From positions 1 through 19,802 of the forward strand of contig NZ_CAMPHN010000080.1 in assembly GCF_946885885.1 (NCBI RefSeq): a DNA stretch of 19,802 nt, read 5' to 3'. Position 1 is the first letter of the stretch, and each line of letters opens with the position of its first letter. The notes below the pieces were generated by a model, which saw only the letters and a program-made list of their open reading frames with translations, did not search any database and was not told the DNA's origin. Positions 1 to 8,039 of this stretch are shown piece by piece. The DNA comes from an uncultured Pseudomonas sp. Lineage in GTDB: Bacteria > Pseudomonadota > Gammaproteobacteria > Pseudomonadales > Pseudomonadaceae. The position numbers and the translations under genes are program-made.

Positions 1-142
1 CGTCCGCCTGACTGAACAGGCCGCCGCTGCGGACCTCGAGGCGGGTGTGCACATCTTCGTCGCCATAGCGCAGCACTTCATCGAGCAAAATCATATCGCC
101 GGCATGCGGCAACAATTCGGCAATCGGCCATTGGCAATTCAT
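1..142 (-). CDS. apeP: ApeP-like 3-hydroxyacyl-ACP dehydratase, N-terminal fragment (cut by window edge)
   Basis: The first 47 codons of a gene that runs off the left edge. The visible protein starts MNCQWPIAELLPHAGDMILL and continues with a D-E-V motif. The pattern L-L-P-H-x-x-x-M-x-L-L-D is typical of the small hotdog dehydratases of aryl polyene clusters. Its ATG shares four bases (ATGA) with the stop of the upstream ketosynthase, so the two are probably translationally coupled. In the characterised pathway ApeP pairs with ApeI to dehydrate the 3-hydroxyacyl-ACP made by the ketoreductase in each elongation cycle; the ApeI-type partner is fused to the ligase in this window. The symbol rests on the N-terminal motif plus position directly after the ApeO-like gene. 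The catalytic core is outside the window. Confidence 0.8.
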   Translation of the reverse strand, partial: MNCQWPIAELLPHAGDMILLDEVLRYGDEDVHTRLEVRSGGLFSQAD

Positions 143-1380
143 GGTGCATCTCCAGTCTCTTCACCCGTCTCTTCACCTAAAATCAGGCTGATATTGCTGC
201 CGCCGAAGGCGAAGGAATTGCTCATCAGGCGCCGGCCCTGGCTACGCGCCATGCGCGCGCCTTGCTGGACCAGCTGCAGGGTCGGCAACTCCGGGTCGGG
301 CTCGGCGTCCCAGAGGTGCGGCGGCAGTAGATTATGCGGGTTGTGTTCGCTCAGGCTGAGCCAGCAGAAGGCCGCTTCCAGGGCGCCGGCGGCGCCCAGC
401 GTATGGCCGGTCAGCGGCTTGCTCGAGGAGCAGGGCACGCCGGCCGGGAACAGCGCCTGTACCGCCAGGCTTTCCATGGCGTCGTTGTGCCGGGTGGCGG
501 TGCCGTGCAGGTTCAGGTAGTCGATATCCTCGGCTTGCAGGCCCGCTGCGCGTAGCGCTTTACGCATCGCCTGTTGTGCGCCGAGCCCCTCAGGATGAGG
601 CGCGGAAATATGGTGGGCATCGGAGCTGGCGCCGCCGCCGAGCAGGGCGATTGGTACGGCACTCCGTGGGCTCTGCTCCCGGCTCATCGGCTCTCTGGTC
701 ATCAGAAACAGCGCCGCGCCCTCGCCGATATTGATCCCATGGCGGTTCGCGGAAAACGGATTGCAGCGCTCGGCCGCCACCGCCTCCAGCGCGCTGAAGC
801 CGTTCAGGGTTAGCCGGCAAAGGCTGTCCACGCCGCCGCAGATCACTGCATCGCAGTAGCCTTGGGCGAGCAAACGCTGGGCGCTGAGCAATGCCCGCGC
901 GCTCGAGGTGCAGGCGGTGGAGATGCTGTAATGCGGGCCTAGCAGGCCCAGCCAGTCGCCGAGAAAGCGCGCGGGGGCGACCATCTCCTGCTCGGCGTAG
1001 CGGTAGTGCGCCGGTAGCACGCCCTCGTGCACGTAGCGTGCGATGCTCTGGCTGGCTTCGTCGATTCCCGAGGTGCTGGTGCCCAGGACCAGGCCGACGC
1101 GACCGGCGCCGTAGCGGGCGATGGCGGCTCGGATCGGGGCCTCGATCTGCAGTGCGGCGGCCAGCAGCAGTTGGTTGTTGCGGCTGTGCGCCTGTTCCAG
1201 GCCGGCCGGCATGGCGGGCAGTTCGGCGGTGACCGCGCCGACGGTCAGGCTGCGGTCGGTGACCCAGCCTTCTTGCATGCGCATGCCCGTTGTATCGCCG
1301 GCGAACAGGGCATCGGCCACCGTCTGTTTGTCGTGGCCGAGGGCGCAAATCAGACCCAAGGCATTCAGGTAAGCGGGCAT
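139..1380 (-). CDS. apeO: Beta-ketoacyl-ACP synthase, ApeO-like catalytic ketosynthase
   Basis: A 413-residue FabF-type ketosynthase with the complete Cys-His-His triad: Cys157 in ISTACTSSA, His292 in NLHGTAT and His326 in PLTGHTLGAAGA. It should catalyse decarboxylative Claisen condensation of malonyl-ACP with the growing aryl-polyene chain. In characterised APE systems this type of subunit works as a heterodimer with a chain-length factor lacking the active cysteine, here the protein encoded at 15861-16634. The start is the ATG at 1380, which overlaps the stop of the upstream lipoprotein gene by one base (TGATG); the longer open frame upstream is the shadow of other genes. The 3' end overlaps the apeP-like start by four bases. 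A second ketosynthase (ApeR-type) is expected outside the window, so ApeO rather than ApeR is inferred from gene order. Confidence 0.9.
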   Translation of the reverse strand: MPAYLNALGLICALGHDKQTVADALFAGDTTGMRMQEGWVTDRSLTVGAVTAELPAMPAGLEQAHSRNNQLLLAAALQIEAPIRAAIARYGAGRVGLVLGTSTSGIDEASQSIARYVHEGVLPAHYRYAEQEMVAPARFLGDWLGLLGPHYSISTACTSSARALLSAQRLLAQGYCDAVICGGVDSLCRLTLNGFSALEAVAAERCNPFSANRHGINIGEGAALFLMTREPMSREQSPRSAVPIALLGGGASSDAHHISAPHPEGLGAQQAMRKALRAAGLQAEDIDYLNLHGTATRHNDAMESLAVQALFPAGVPCSSSKPLTGHTLGAAGALEAAFCWLSLSEHNPHNLLPPHLWDAEPDPELPTLQLVQQGARMARSQGRRLMSNSFAFGGSNISLILGEETGEETGDAP

Positions 1381-1883
1381 CAGGGAATCTCGTGGTCTGC
1401 GAGCGCGTGGACCCGGTAACGCGGCCCTTCGGCTCGGTGCAGGGTGAAATCCAGGGGCGCCAGGTAGTCGATGCGCCAGTGCGGGGCGAGCCAGCGTTGT
1501 CCGCCGGCCAGCGCTTGCCAGGCGCTCGGCGCATAGCCTTCGGTCAAGGCGTCGGCTGGCGTTACGGCGAACAGCAGGGCGGCGAACAGTTCGCGCGCTT
1601 CGTCGTTCGGCGGCAGCAGGCCGTCGGCGCGCCAGGCGCCATCCTCCAGCAACTGCCGCGCCAGGGGCACGCCAAGCGGATCGAACAGCGACCAGCGCAA
1701 GGCCGGCCCCTCGGCTTGCACCACCAGCCACCAGCTCTGCTGCTCGTCGCCTTGCTCGCGCTCGATCTGCAGCGCCAGTGGCAGCGGCGCGTTCAGCGGC
1801 GGCGCCGCGGAGGGCAACGGCGTGCGCGCGGTGCAGGCGGCCAACAGCAGGCAGAGGCTCAGGCAGGTAGCGCGAATAATCAC
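1380..1883 (-). CDS. DUF3261-type outer-membrane lipoprotein of the APE cluster
   Basis: A 167-residue protein starting at a GTG that shares four bases (GTGA) with the stop of the methyltransferase gene. The N terminus is a short lipoprotein signal peptide with lipobox L-L-A-A-C; Cys17 would be the lipidated residue. The next residue is Thr, not Asp, which favours outer-membrane sorting by the Lol system. The mature part has several Trp residues and no recognisable catalytic motif, as in the DUF3261 lipoproteins found between exporter and ketosynthase genes in APE clusters (the position called apeN in the Xenorhabdus scheme, as I recall it). It probably takes part in delivering or docking the pigment at the outer membrane, together with the LolA-like carrier and the MMPL exporter. 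That role is inferred from context only. Confidence 0.75.
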   Translation of the reverse strand: MIIRATCLSLCLLLAACTARTPLPSAAPPLNAPLPLALQIEREQGDEQQSWWLVVQAEGPALRWSLFDPLGVPLARQLLEDGAWRADGLLPPNDEARELFAALLFAVTPADALTEGYAPSAWQALAGGQRWLAPHWRIDYLAPLDFTLHRAEGPRYRVHALADHEIP

Positions 1884-2620
1884 CTGACGTGCCCCAGCGG
1901 TTTGCGCGCCGCGACGTTGACCAGGGTTTCGTCGCGTTGGCCGACCGGCTTGGGCCGGCGCAGGCCCCAGCGTTCGAGCAGGCCGAAATCCTTGGAGCGG
2001 CTCCACCACAGGTAGGGGTAGGAAAGATTGCGTTCGGTAAATTCGAAGCCCTGGACACGCAACATCTCCAGGTACTGCTCGGCGCTTTTCTGCACCTGCA
2101 TCGGGTGGCGGAACAGCCAGCGGATCACCCAGGTGTCGATATAGAACTTGGTCGATTCGGCGAACAGCAGCAAGCCGCCGGGCTTGAGCACGCGCCAGAA
2201 TTCGCCCAGGGCTCGTTCCTGTTCCACCAGGTGATGGAAGGTCTGGTGGCAGAACAGCAGATCGACGCTGGCATCCGGCAGCTCGATGGCCGCGCAGTCA
2301 TTGGCGATCAGTTGTACATCCAGGCCCAGGCGCTCGGCTTCGGCGCGCGAGCAGTCGAGGCTGTGCGGGTCGGCGTCCAGACCGAGCAAACGCGCCGGCT
2401 TGAACGCGCCGGCCAGCAGGCCGAACGACTTGCCCTGGCCGCAGCCGACATCCAGTAGCACTGGCGTCTCGGGCAGCGGCGTATCGATCAGCCCCTTGAG
2501 GTCGTCGATCGCCACGCGCAGCACATGGTGGTGCCAGACGTGGCTGCGCAGGAACCAGAAACCGAAACGGGTTTCCTCGACATAGGTTGCGGCGACGGGA
2601 GCGGGGGCGGTGTTGTTCAT
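1880..2620 (-). CDS. Class I SAM-dependent methyltransferase
   Basis: A 246-residue Rossmann-fold methyltransferase. Motif I is LLDVGCGQGKSFG (residues 55-67), followed by an acidic loop LGLDAD, then DASVDLLFCHQTFHHL and WRVLKPGGLLLFAE, the usual motifs II to IV of the UbiE/COQ5-like group. The ATG at 2620 is preceded by AAGGA at good spacing, and that ribosome site overlaps the stop of the FAD-enzyme gene eight bases upstream. The last four bases overlap the lipoprotein gene. E. coli and Vibrio aryl polyenes carry ring methyl groups, so methylation of the 4-hydroxyaryl head group is the likeliest job. O-methylation, or methylation of the lipid anchor, cannot be excluded. Its place in a block with the halogenase-like gene suggests both act on the aryl head. 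Confidence 0.85.
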   Translation of the reverse strand: MNNTAPAPVAATYVEETRFGFWFLRSHVWHHHVLRVAIDDLKGLIDTPLPETPVLLDVGCGQGKSFGLLAGAFKPARLLGLDADPHSLDCSRAEAERLGLDVQLIANDCAAIELPDASVDLLFCHQTFHHLVEQERALGEFWRVLKPGGLLLFAESTKFYIDTWVIRWLFRHPMQVQKSAEQYLEMLRVQGFEFTERNLSYPYLWWSRSKDFGLLERWGLRRPKPVGQRDETLVNVAARKPLGHVR

Positions 2621-2628
2621 CGATATCC

Positions 2629-3879
2629 TTATCCGTTCGTGGCGCAGAGTTCGCTGAGCACCCGCAGGCGGCGCCTGGGCTCGGCGACATAGGGGTTGCG
2701 TTCGTCCCAGGCATAGCCGGCGAGGATCGAACTGATCATCCGACGGATTTCCGGGGTGGCGTGTTGGTAGTAGATGACATCCTGGAAGCTGCCATCGTAC
2801 CAACCCTCGACATACACGCGGAACGTGTCCACACCGCGTTTCAGCGGAATCGCGAACTGCCGCTCCCAATCGATGCTTTCGCCGCTCAACTGACGATGCA
2901 GCAGGCCGGCGGCCATGCTCGCCGAGCGCATGGCGATGGTCACCCCGGAGGAAAATACCGGATCGAGGAATTCCGCGGCGTTACCGAGCAGGGCAAACCC
3001 CGGCCCGTGCAGCGTTTTGACATTCGCCGAATAGCCGCCGATGGCCCGCGCCGGGGTGTCCCAGACGGCGTTCTGCAGCGGCCGGCTCAGGCTCGGGGTC
3101 TCGTCGACGAACTGACGCAGGCAGGCGTCCAGGTTTTCGGGTCGCCCCTGGAAGCGGCTGGCATCGGCGACCACGCCGAGGGAGCAGCGGCCGTTGCTGA
3201 AGGGAATGGTCCAGAACCAGACGTCGCGCAGGGTCGGGTGGGTGGTGATAAGGATTTTTTCGCGGTCGAAGCCCGAGGCCGCGTCGATGCGGTCTTCCAC
3301 ATGGGTGAACAGCGCCTGGCGCACCGGGAAACTCGACGGCGTATCGAGATCGAGCAAACGCGGCAGCACCCGGCCGTAGCCACTGGCATCGAGGACGAAG
3401 GCGCATTCCACCTGGTAGCTATGGCCATCGCTCAGGCGTTTGACCGTCAGGCGCGGGCAGGCCCCGTCGAACTCGGCGGCGACTATTTCTTCCTCGTAAC
3501 GGATTTCCACGCCCTGCAACTCGGCCTGATCGGCCAGCAGCTTGTCGAAGTCGGCGCGCAGCACCTGATAGGTCGAGCCCTGGCCCGGGGTGAAGGTGTC
3601 GCGGAAATCGAATTCGGTATAGCGCTCGCCCCAACCGAAGGCTGCGCCGTGTTTGGTCTGAAAGCCCGCGGCCCTGACCGCTTCGAGCATGCCGGCTTCC
3701 TCGACGAAATCCAGGCAGTGCGAGAGCAGGCTCTCGCCGATGGAAAAACGCGGGAAACGCTGGCGTTCGAGCACCAATACGTCATGTCCCTGTCGCTTGA
3801 GTAAGGCGCTGGCAATGGCCCCCGAAGGGCCGGCACCTATGACTACGACCTGGCGTTGCTCAAGCTCAAGAGACTTCAT
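2629..3879 (-). CDS. FAD-dependent oxidoreductase of the flavin-dependent halogenase family
   Basis: A 416-residue protein. The N-terminal FAD-binding motif is VVVIGAGPSG (residues 11-20), followed by PRFSIGESLL. Three halogenase-type marks are visible: Lys76 in GFQTKHGAAFGWG, near where the catalytic lysine of PltA/CmlS-type halogenases lies; W-F-W-T-I-P at 221-226, matching the WxWxIP signature; and FLDPVFSSG at 304-312, matching the Fx.Px.Sx.G pattern. The preceding motif reads G-N-A-A where G-D-A-A is usual. The start is the ATG at 3879, which overlaps the antiporter stop by 14 bp; the open frame begins 13 codons earlier without family support. Plausible roles are halogenation (xanthomonadins are brominated aryl polyenes) or hydroxylation of the aryl ring. 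Family assignment is firm; the reaction is not. Confidence 0.8.
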   Translation of the reverse strand: MKSLELEQRQVVVIGAGPSGAIASALLKRQGHDVLVLERQRFPRFSIGESLLSHCLDFVEEAGMLEAVRAAGFQTKHGAAFGWGERYTEFDFRDTFTPGQGSTYQVLRADFDKLLADQAELQGVEIRYEEEIVAAEFDGACPRLTVKRLSDGHSYQVECAFVLDASGYGRVLPRLLDLDTPSSFPVRQALFTHVEDRIDAASGFDREKILITTHPTLRDVWFWTIPFSNGRCSLGVVADASRFQGRPENLDACLRQFVDETPSLSRPLQNAVWDTPARAIGGYSANVKTLHGPGFALLGNAAEFLDPVFSSGVTIAMRSASMAAGLLHRQLSGESIDWERQFAIPLKRGVDTFRVYVEGWYDGSFQDVIYYQHATPEIRRMISSILAGYAWDERNPYVAEPRRRLRVLSELCATNG

Positions 3880-5035
3880 AACGGCGTGCCTCGTTAACGG
3901 TATTGGCGGGAGTGGCATTGCTGGGGTAAGGGGCTCTGCCGGTCAATGCCGGCAGCAGGGTGGCGATCAGGCCCATCAGCATCAGCGCGAAGTACAGTTC
4001 GGCGCCGATTATCCGCTGCTGGAGCAACAGGTTGAGGAAGACGATTTCGGTCAAACCGCGGGTATTCAATAGCAGGCTTTCGCGCCATTTGCCCAGGCGC
4101 GGCCCCAGGCGTTTTTCCGCCCAGGACAGGCCCAGCCAGTTGCCGGCCAGTTTGCTGAGTATCGGCAGCAGCAACAAGGCAATCAGTTGCAGCCAGGAGT
4201 AGCTGCTCCAGGCGCTGCGCCAGTCGACGTGCAGCATGCCGTAGCTGAGGATCAGCGGCACCGCCAGCCAGGTCTGCAAGGCGCCGAACCAGGCGGCCGG
4301 CAAGGGCAGGCGCAGCGGTAGGCGCAAGCCGGAGAGCAACAGCAGATAGGCGATGGCGAAGACCAGGGCATTGAGTTCGAGCCGGTGCATCGTCAGCAGC
4401 AGGGCGAAGAAGCACAGGCCGTTGAACCAGGCCGAACGCACGCGCAACAGTTTCAACAGCAGCGGCAGGCAGGCTGCGAGCAGGGGCCAGAGCAATTTTT
4501 CCGGCGCGCCGCTGCCTTCGGCCAGGGCGAAGATCGCCCAGCACAGCAGGTCCATCAGAATCGCCGCTTGCAGCAATTGGCGGATTTTCCCCGGCGGGTA
4601 GCCGAAATGCCGCAAGTAGAGGAACAGCACCGGAATCGCGGTCAAGGCGAACAGCAGGCCGATGGCGATGCTCGCCACTGTGCTTTGCGCCGGCAACAGC
4701 CAGAGCGCGCAGGCCAGGCCGCAGAAAAACGGCAGGAAGAAACTCGGCACGGCGATCTTGAGGCTGCCGGCATCCAGGTCGAGGTCGACCGCCTCGCTGA
4801 GGATTTGCCCCAGCACCAGGGTGAACGCCAAGCCATAGAGCAGCGCCAGCCAATCCGGGGCGAGCAATTCTTCGGCGCCGAAGCCCTGCGGCGTGCTCCA
4901 TAACAGCACCAACGGCAAACCCAGGGTGGCCAGCAGCAGTTGGCTGACGATGGGTATCACGCGCAGACGTCGACCCAGCCAGGTGACGCCGGCGAACAGC
5001 GCCAACAGGCCGAGCCAGCACAGGGCGATGCTCAT
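3866..5035 (-). CDS. CPA2-type cation/proton antiporter homologue (membrane protein)
   Basis: A 389-residue, very hydrophobic protein with roughly ten to twelve membrane segments. The C-terminal stretch NTRGLTEIVFLNL (324-336) followed by LMLMGLIATLLPAL is a hallmark of the Na+/H+ exchanger fold. Lys295 in PILSKLAGNWLG sits where CPA2 proteins carry a conserved basic residue. The ion-site helix reads AAILMDLL, keeping one Asp (Asp162) but with Met161 in place of the Asp, Asn or Gln usually found just before it. The start ATG at 5035 shares ATGA with the exporter stop, and the 3' end overlaps the halogenase-like gene by 14 bp, so it is a true member of the operon. I do not recall such a gene in the E. 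coli or Xenorhabdus ape clusters. It could shape proton or ion balance for export, or have become a non-ion transporter. Confidence 0.75.
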   Translation of the reverse strand: MSIALCWLGLLALFAGVTWLGRRLRVIPIVSQLLLATLGLPLVLLWSTPQGFGAEELLAPDWLALLYGLAFTLVLGQILSEAVDLDLDAGSLKIAVPSFFLPFFCGLACALWLLPAQSTVASIAIGLLFALTAIPVLFLYLRHFGYPPGKIRQLLQAAILMDLLCWAIFALAEGSGAPEKLLWPLLAACLPLLLKLLRVRSAWFNGLCFFALLLTMHRLELNALVFAIAYLLLLSGLRLPLRLPLPAAWFGALQTWLAVPLILSYGMLHVDWRSAWSSYSWLQLIALLLLPILSKLAGNWLGLSWAEKRLGPRLGKWRESLLLNTRGLTEIVFLNLLLQQRIIGAELYFALMLMGLIATLLPALTGRAPYPSNATPANTVNEARRYEVS

Positions 5036-7377
5036 GCCGCCACCGCTGCGCCGGCCGGCACGGCCTTGCTCGCCCAGGGCGCGAGCAGGCAGCAGAACAA
5101 CAGGCCGAGGCTGACCGCCAGGCCGAAGTTGGCGATGGCGGGCGTCTGGCTGACCAGCAACAGGCCGAACGACAGCCAACTGGTGGCCGCCGCGAGCAGG
5201 GTGCCGATCAGACTCACCGCCGCGCCGCCGATGCCCTCGCGCATCAGGATCGCGTAATCGACGCCGATCGCGGTGATCAACAGCAGGCCGAACAGGCTGA
5301 ACAGGGTCAAGGGCTGGCCCAGCCAGCCGAGGCAGGCCAGGGCTGCGGCGGTGGCCAACAGCGGCAGGCAAACCACGCGCAAGGCGCCGGTCAGGCCGAA
5401 GGGCAGGCACAACAGCAGCACGATGGCGGCGCAGGAGGCCAGCTTGAGTTGCGCCGCGCTCAGTTGGGTGGCGGCGAACAGGCCATTCAACTCGCCCAGG
5501 CGGTCGACCAGTTGCACGCCGGCCAGCCCCGCGGCCGCGGCGTCGAGCTGCGCCCGCTCGATCTGGCCCTGCAAGCTGACCAGACCGGCGACCTGGCCCT
5601 GGGCGTCGGCGCCCAACCACAGTGGGCGCCAAGCTTCGCCGAGGGGCGTGGCCAGGGCTTGGCCGATCGTCGGTTGCGGAGTGTTCAGCAATTGCTGCAG
5701 TTCCGCTTGCAGCGCGGCCTCGGGAATACCGGCGGCGAGCAATGCTTGCCAATGTTCGGGCAGCTCGCTCAAGGCCGCGCGCAGCGCCTGCCGCTGTTGG
5801 GTGGGCGCGACCAATTGGCTGAGCGCGCGGTAGCCGCGTAAAGCGCCGTCCTCGACCAGGCGATCCAGGCGTGCGCTGAGTTCGGCCTGGCGTTGCAGCA
5901 ACTGGGCTTCATCCGCGGCGCGTACCAGGAAAAACTGGCTGGTGGGTTGTTGCCCGGTCAGTTCGGCGATGCGCTGGGCTTCGCCGAGCAAGCGTGGCTC
6001 CTGGCCGAGCCATTGGCGCAAATCGTTTTGCGTGTGCAGCTGCCACAGGCCGCCGGCGCAAAACAGCACCAGCAGGCCGAGCAGGGGCGCACTGCCGATT
6101 TTGCCGAGCAGGCGGGCACGCAAGCTCAGGAGTTTTTCGCTGAGGGGCAGCAGGCCGGGCGCCGGGTTCGGGCGCAGGCCCACGAGCCACGCCGGCAGTA
6201 GGCACACCGAGCAGAGGTAGGCGGCGATCAGGCCGGCGGCGGAAAACAGCGCGATCTGGGTCAGCGCCGGAAACGGCGTAAAGGCCAGCGCCAAGTAGCC
6301 GAGCAGGTTGGTGCCCAGGCTCAGACTCAGGCCAGGCAGGGTAGCGCGCAGGGCGGCCCAGCTGCGCCAGTCGCGCTGGCCCCAGCTTTTACTCAAGTAG
6401 TGTTGCGGATAATCCGCGGCCACGCCGATCAGGCTGGCGCCGAGTATCAGGGTCAGCGCATTGATCTGGCCGAACACCAGCACGCAGGCGCTGATGCCCG
6501 CCAGCAGTGCCACGCCGACCGGCAGCAGGCTGAGCAGCGCGCGGGCGCGTCTGTAGGCCAGTAACAACAGAAGGAGAATGCCGAGCACCGCGCCGCCGCC
6601 GATCCAGCCGATTTCGCGGCTGGCCTGGGCCTGGCCGGCCGCGGCGTACAGCAGGCCGCTGGCCGCCAGTAACTGACCGCCCTCGCTCGTCACTTGGGCG
6701 CGTACTTCGGCCACCGCCGTGGCGATGGCCAGTGGTGCCTGCAAATCGAAGGAGTCACCGCGCACGCGAGCGCGCAACAGCGCCCAGGTCGTGCCGTTGT
6801 CCTCGACCAACAGGGCGCCGCTGCCGAGGTCGGCCTGGATGCGGCTGTGCGGGGTCAGCGCCTGCTGGGCGCGGGCGCCCAGGCCCAGCCAATCCTGCTC
6901 CAGCGGCAGCAGGCCGAAGGCGGCGAAGGTGTCGAACAGTTGCGCGCTGCGCTGCTGGATAAACGCCTCGGGCTGTTCGATCAGCAACTGGCGGTCGGCT
7001 GGCGATAACAGCGCCAGGCGGCTGGCCAGTAGTTGCTGACGCAGGGCCGGCAGGTCTGCTTCCAGGTTCCACTGCACGCGCTCGAAAGTCTGGTTGGCGC
7101 GCCATTGCGCGCCGACTTGCTGCACCAGGGCAATGGCCTGTTCGCGTTGGCGATGGCCGATCAGTAGCAGCAGTTCGCGGTTCAAGGGCTCCTGCATGCG
7201 CTGTTCGGCTTGCAGCACCAGGGCGTCGCCAGCGCCTGCGGGCAGCAGGTCGAGCATGCTCGCGGCAACGGGCGGGCCGTTGCGCCATTGCCAGGCGGCC
7301 AGGGCCAGCAGCGCCAGCAAAAAAACGCCGAACAGCCGCGGCAGGCTGCGCTCCAGCGCGCGCTGCTCAATGGGCAA
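5032..7377 (-). CDS. MMPL/RND-type exporter of the APE cluster
   Basis: A 781-residue inner-membrane protein with the two-half RND-like layout. TM1 lies near residues 15-31, then comes a periplasmic loop to about 256 and a group of five to six helices carrying GVAADYPQHYL (320-330). A second loop and second helix group follow, with the related TAIGVDYAILMREG. The double G-V-x-x-D-Y signature is typical of the COG4258-like exporters in APE clusters. It probably extracts the lipid-linked polyene from the inner membrane using the proton motive force and passes it to the LolA-like carrier encoded just upstream. The start is a TTG at 7377, with AGGAG about ten bases upstream inside the lolA-like gene; the two genes overlap by 11 bp. 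The 3' end shares ATGA with the antiporter gene. Confidence 0.88.
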   Translation of the reverse strand: MPIEQRALERSLPRLFGVFLLALLALAAWQWRNGPPVAASMLDLLPAGAGDALVLQAEQRMQEPLNRELLLLIGHRQREQAIALVQQVGAQWRANQTFERVQWNLEADLPALRQQLLASRLALLSPADRQLLIEQPEAFIQQRSAQLFDTFAAFGLLPLEQDWLGLGARAQQALTPHSRIQADLGSGALLVEDNGTTWALLRARVRGDSFDLQAPLAIATAVAEVRAQVTSEGGQLLAASGLLYAAAGQAQASREIGWIGGGAVLGILLLLLLAYRRARALLSLLPVGVALLAGISACVLVFGQINALTLILGASLIGVAADYPQHYLSKSWGQRDWRSWAALRATLPGLSLSLGTNLLGYLALAFTPFPALTQIALFSAAGLIAAYLCSVCLLPAWLVGLRPNPAPGLLPLSEKLLSLRARLLGKIGSAPLLGLLVLFCAGGLWQLHTQNDLRQWLGQEPRLLGEAQRIAELTGQQPTSQFFLVRAADEAQLLQRQAELSARLDRLVEDGALRGYRALSQLVAPTQQRQALRAALSELPEHWQALLAAGIPEAALQAELQQLLNTPQPTIGQALATPLGEAWRPLWLGADAQGQVAGLVSLQGQIERAQLDAAAAGLAGVQLVDRLGELNGLFAATQLSAAQLKLASCAAIVLLLCLPFGLTGALRVVCLPLLATAAALACLGWLGQPLTLFSLFGLLLITAIGVDYAILMREGIGGAAVSLIGTLLAAATSWLSFGLLLVSQTPAIANFGLAVSLGLLFCCLLAPWASKAVPAGAAVAA

Positions 7378-7999
7378 AATCGCGGCGCTCCTGCTCGTTC
7401 AAGGTATCGCCGGGCTGGCTGTCGGGCAGGCGCAGCACGGTTTTGTCGCCCTGGGTTTCCAGCAGTTCGATGCGCTCGACCAACGCGCCGCCGTCGATCC
7501 GGATGCGCTGGAAAATCTGCTTGAGCAGCAATGAATGGGGAGTGAGGTTCAGCTGCCAAGCCTCGCTGCCTCCGCTCAGTTGCAGGTCGAAATCGCGGGC
7601 CAAGCCGCTGTGGTCGCCCTTGAGTACGGCGAGGAACAGCCGGCTCTGCTGCGCGGCGACATCCTGGCCGGGTTGCAGCTGCCAACCCTTGGCGGTGCGT
7701 TTGGCGATGCCGCTATGGTCGATGCGGTAATCCTGCTTGAGCGGGCTTTGCAGTTGCCAGAGCAGGCCCAGCTCGGCACTCAGGACGAATTGACCGTGGC
7801 TGGTCAGCGGTTGCGGCAGGGCACGCAGGTGTTTTTCCTGGATCAGTGGGCCGCGTACCACGGCCGGCTTTGCAAGTTGGGCGCTGAGTTGTTCCAGGTC
7901 GAAAGCGTAGGCATTGCTGGTCAGAAGCAGTAGGAGCGCCAGTAACCCGGATGCAATCCGGGAAGCGTAGGCAAGTCTTGCACTGCTCCCGGATTGCAT
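7367..7999 (-). CDS. LolA-like outer-membrane lipoprotein carrier protein with REP-derived N terminus
   Basis: A 210-residue secreted protein of the LolA-like group found beside APE exporters, likely a periplasmic shuttle for the lipid-linked pigment. The signal peptide has a long basic n-region (residues 1-19), a hydrophobic core LLALLLLL and a likely cleavage site NAYA-FD after Ala32. The ATG at 7999 is the only ATG, GTG or TTG start close to the signal peptide. That ATG and codons 1-19 lie entirely inside a paired REP element, and no good ribosome-binding sequence precedes it. A rare CTG start at Leu20 or an already lost native start are possible alternatives. The open frame continues upstream for about 150 codons, but this is only translation of non-coding repeats. 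The stop overlaps the exporter start by 11 bp. Confidence 0.72.
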   Translation of the reverse strand: MQSGSSARLAYASRIASGLLALLLLLTSNAYAFDLEQLSAQLAKPAVVRGPLIQEKHLRALPQPLTSHGQFVLSAELGLLWQLQSPLKQDYRIDHSGIAKRTAKGWQLQPGQDVAAQQSRLFLAVLKGDHSGLARDFDLQLSGGSEAWQLNLTPHSLLLKQIFQRIRIDGGALVERIELLETQGDKTVLRLPDSQPGDTLNEQERRDFAH

Positions 8000-8008
8000 C
8001 CGGGCTAC
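7942..8008. repeat. Paired REP element (REPIN-like) overlapping the start of the lolA-like gene
   Basis: Two 22-nt arms in inverted orientation (7942-7963 and 7987-8008) match at 21 of 22 positions and share the self-complementary core CCCGGATGCAATCCGGG. The spacer is 23 nt. The whole unit can fold into one long hairpin, the layout of a REP doublet mobilised by RAYT transposases. A second copy of the same family lies at 17765-17830. This copy covers the apparent start codon and the n-region of the LolA-like signal peptide. Confidence 0.9.
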
Positions 8009-8039
8009 GGGGCTGTGCCAGCGCAGAAATGAAGATTGA

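Noticed and set aside
1884..2058. Longer N-terminal extensions of the ketosynthase and lipoprotein frames into the methyltransferase gene
   Set aside because: The family start and overlapping stop/start signals (GTGA, TGATG) place the real starts at 1883 and 1380.
2587..3804. A 405-codon plus-strand open frame opposite the halogenase-like gene
   Set aside because: Antisense shadow with no motifs; the minus strand encodes a clear FAD enzyme.
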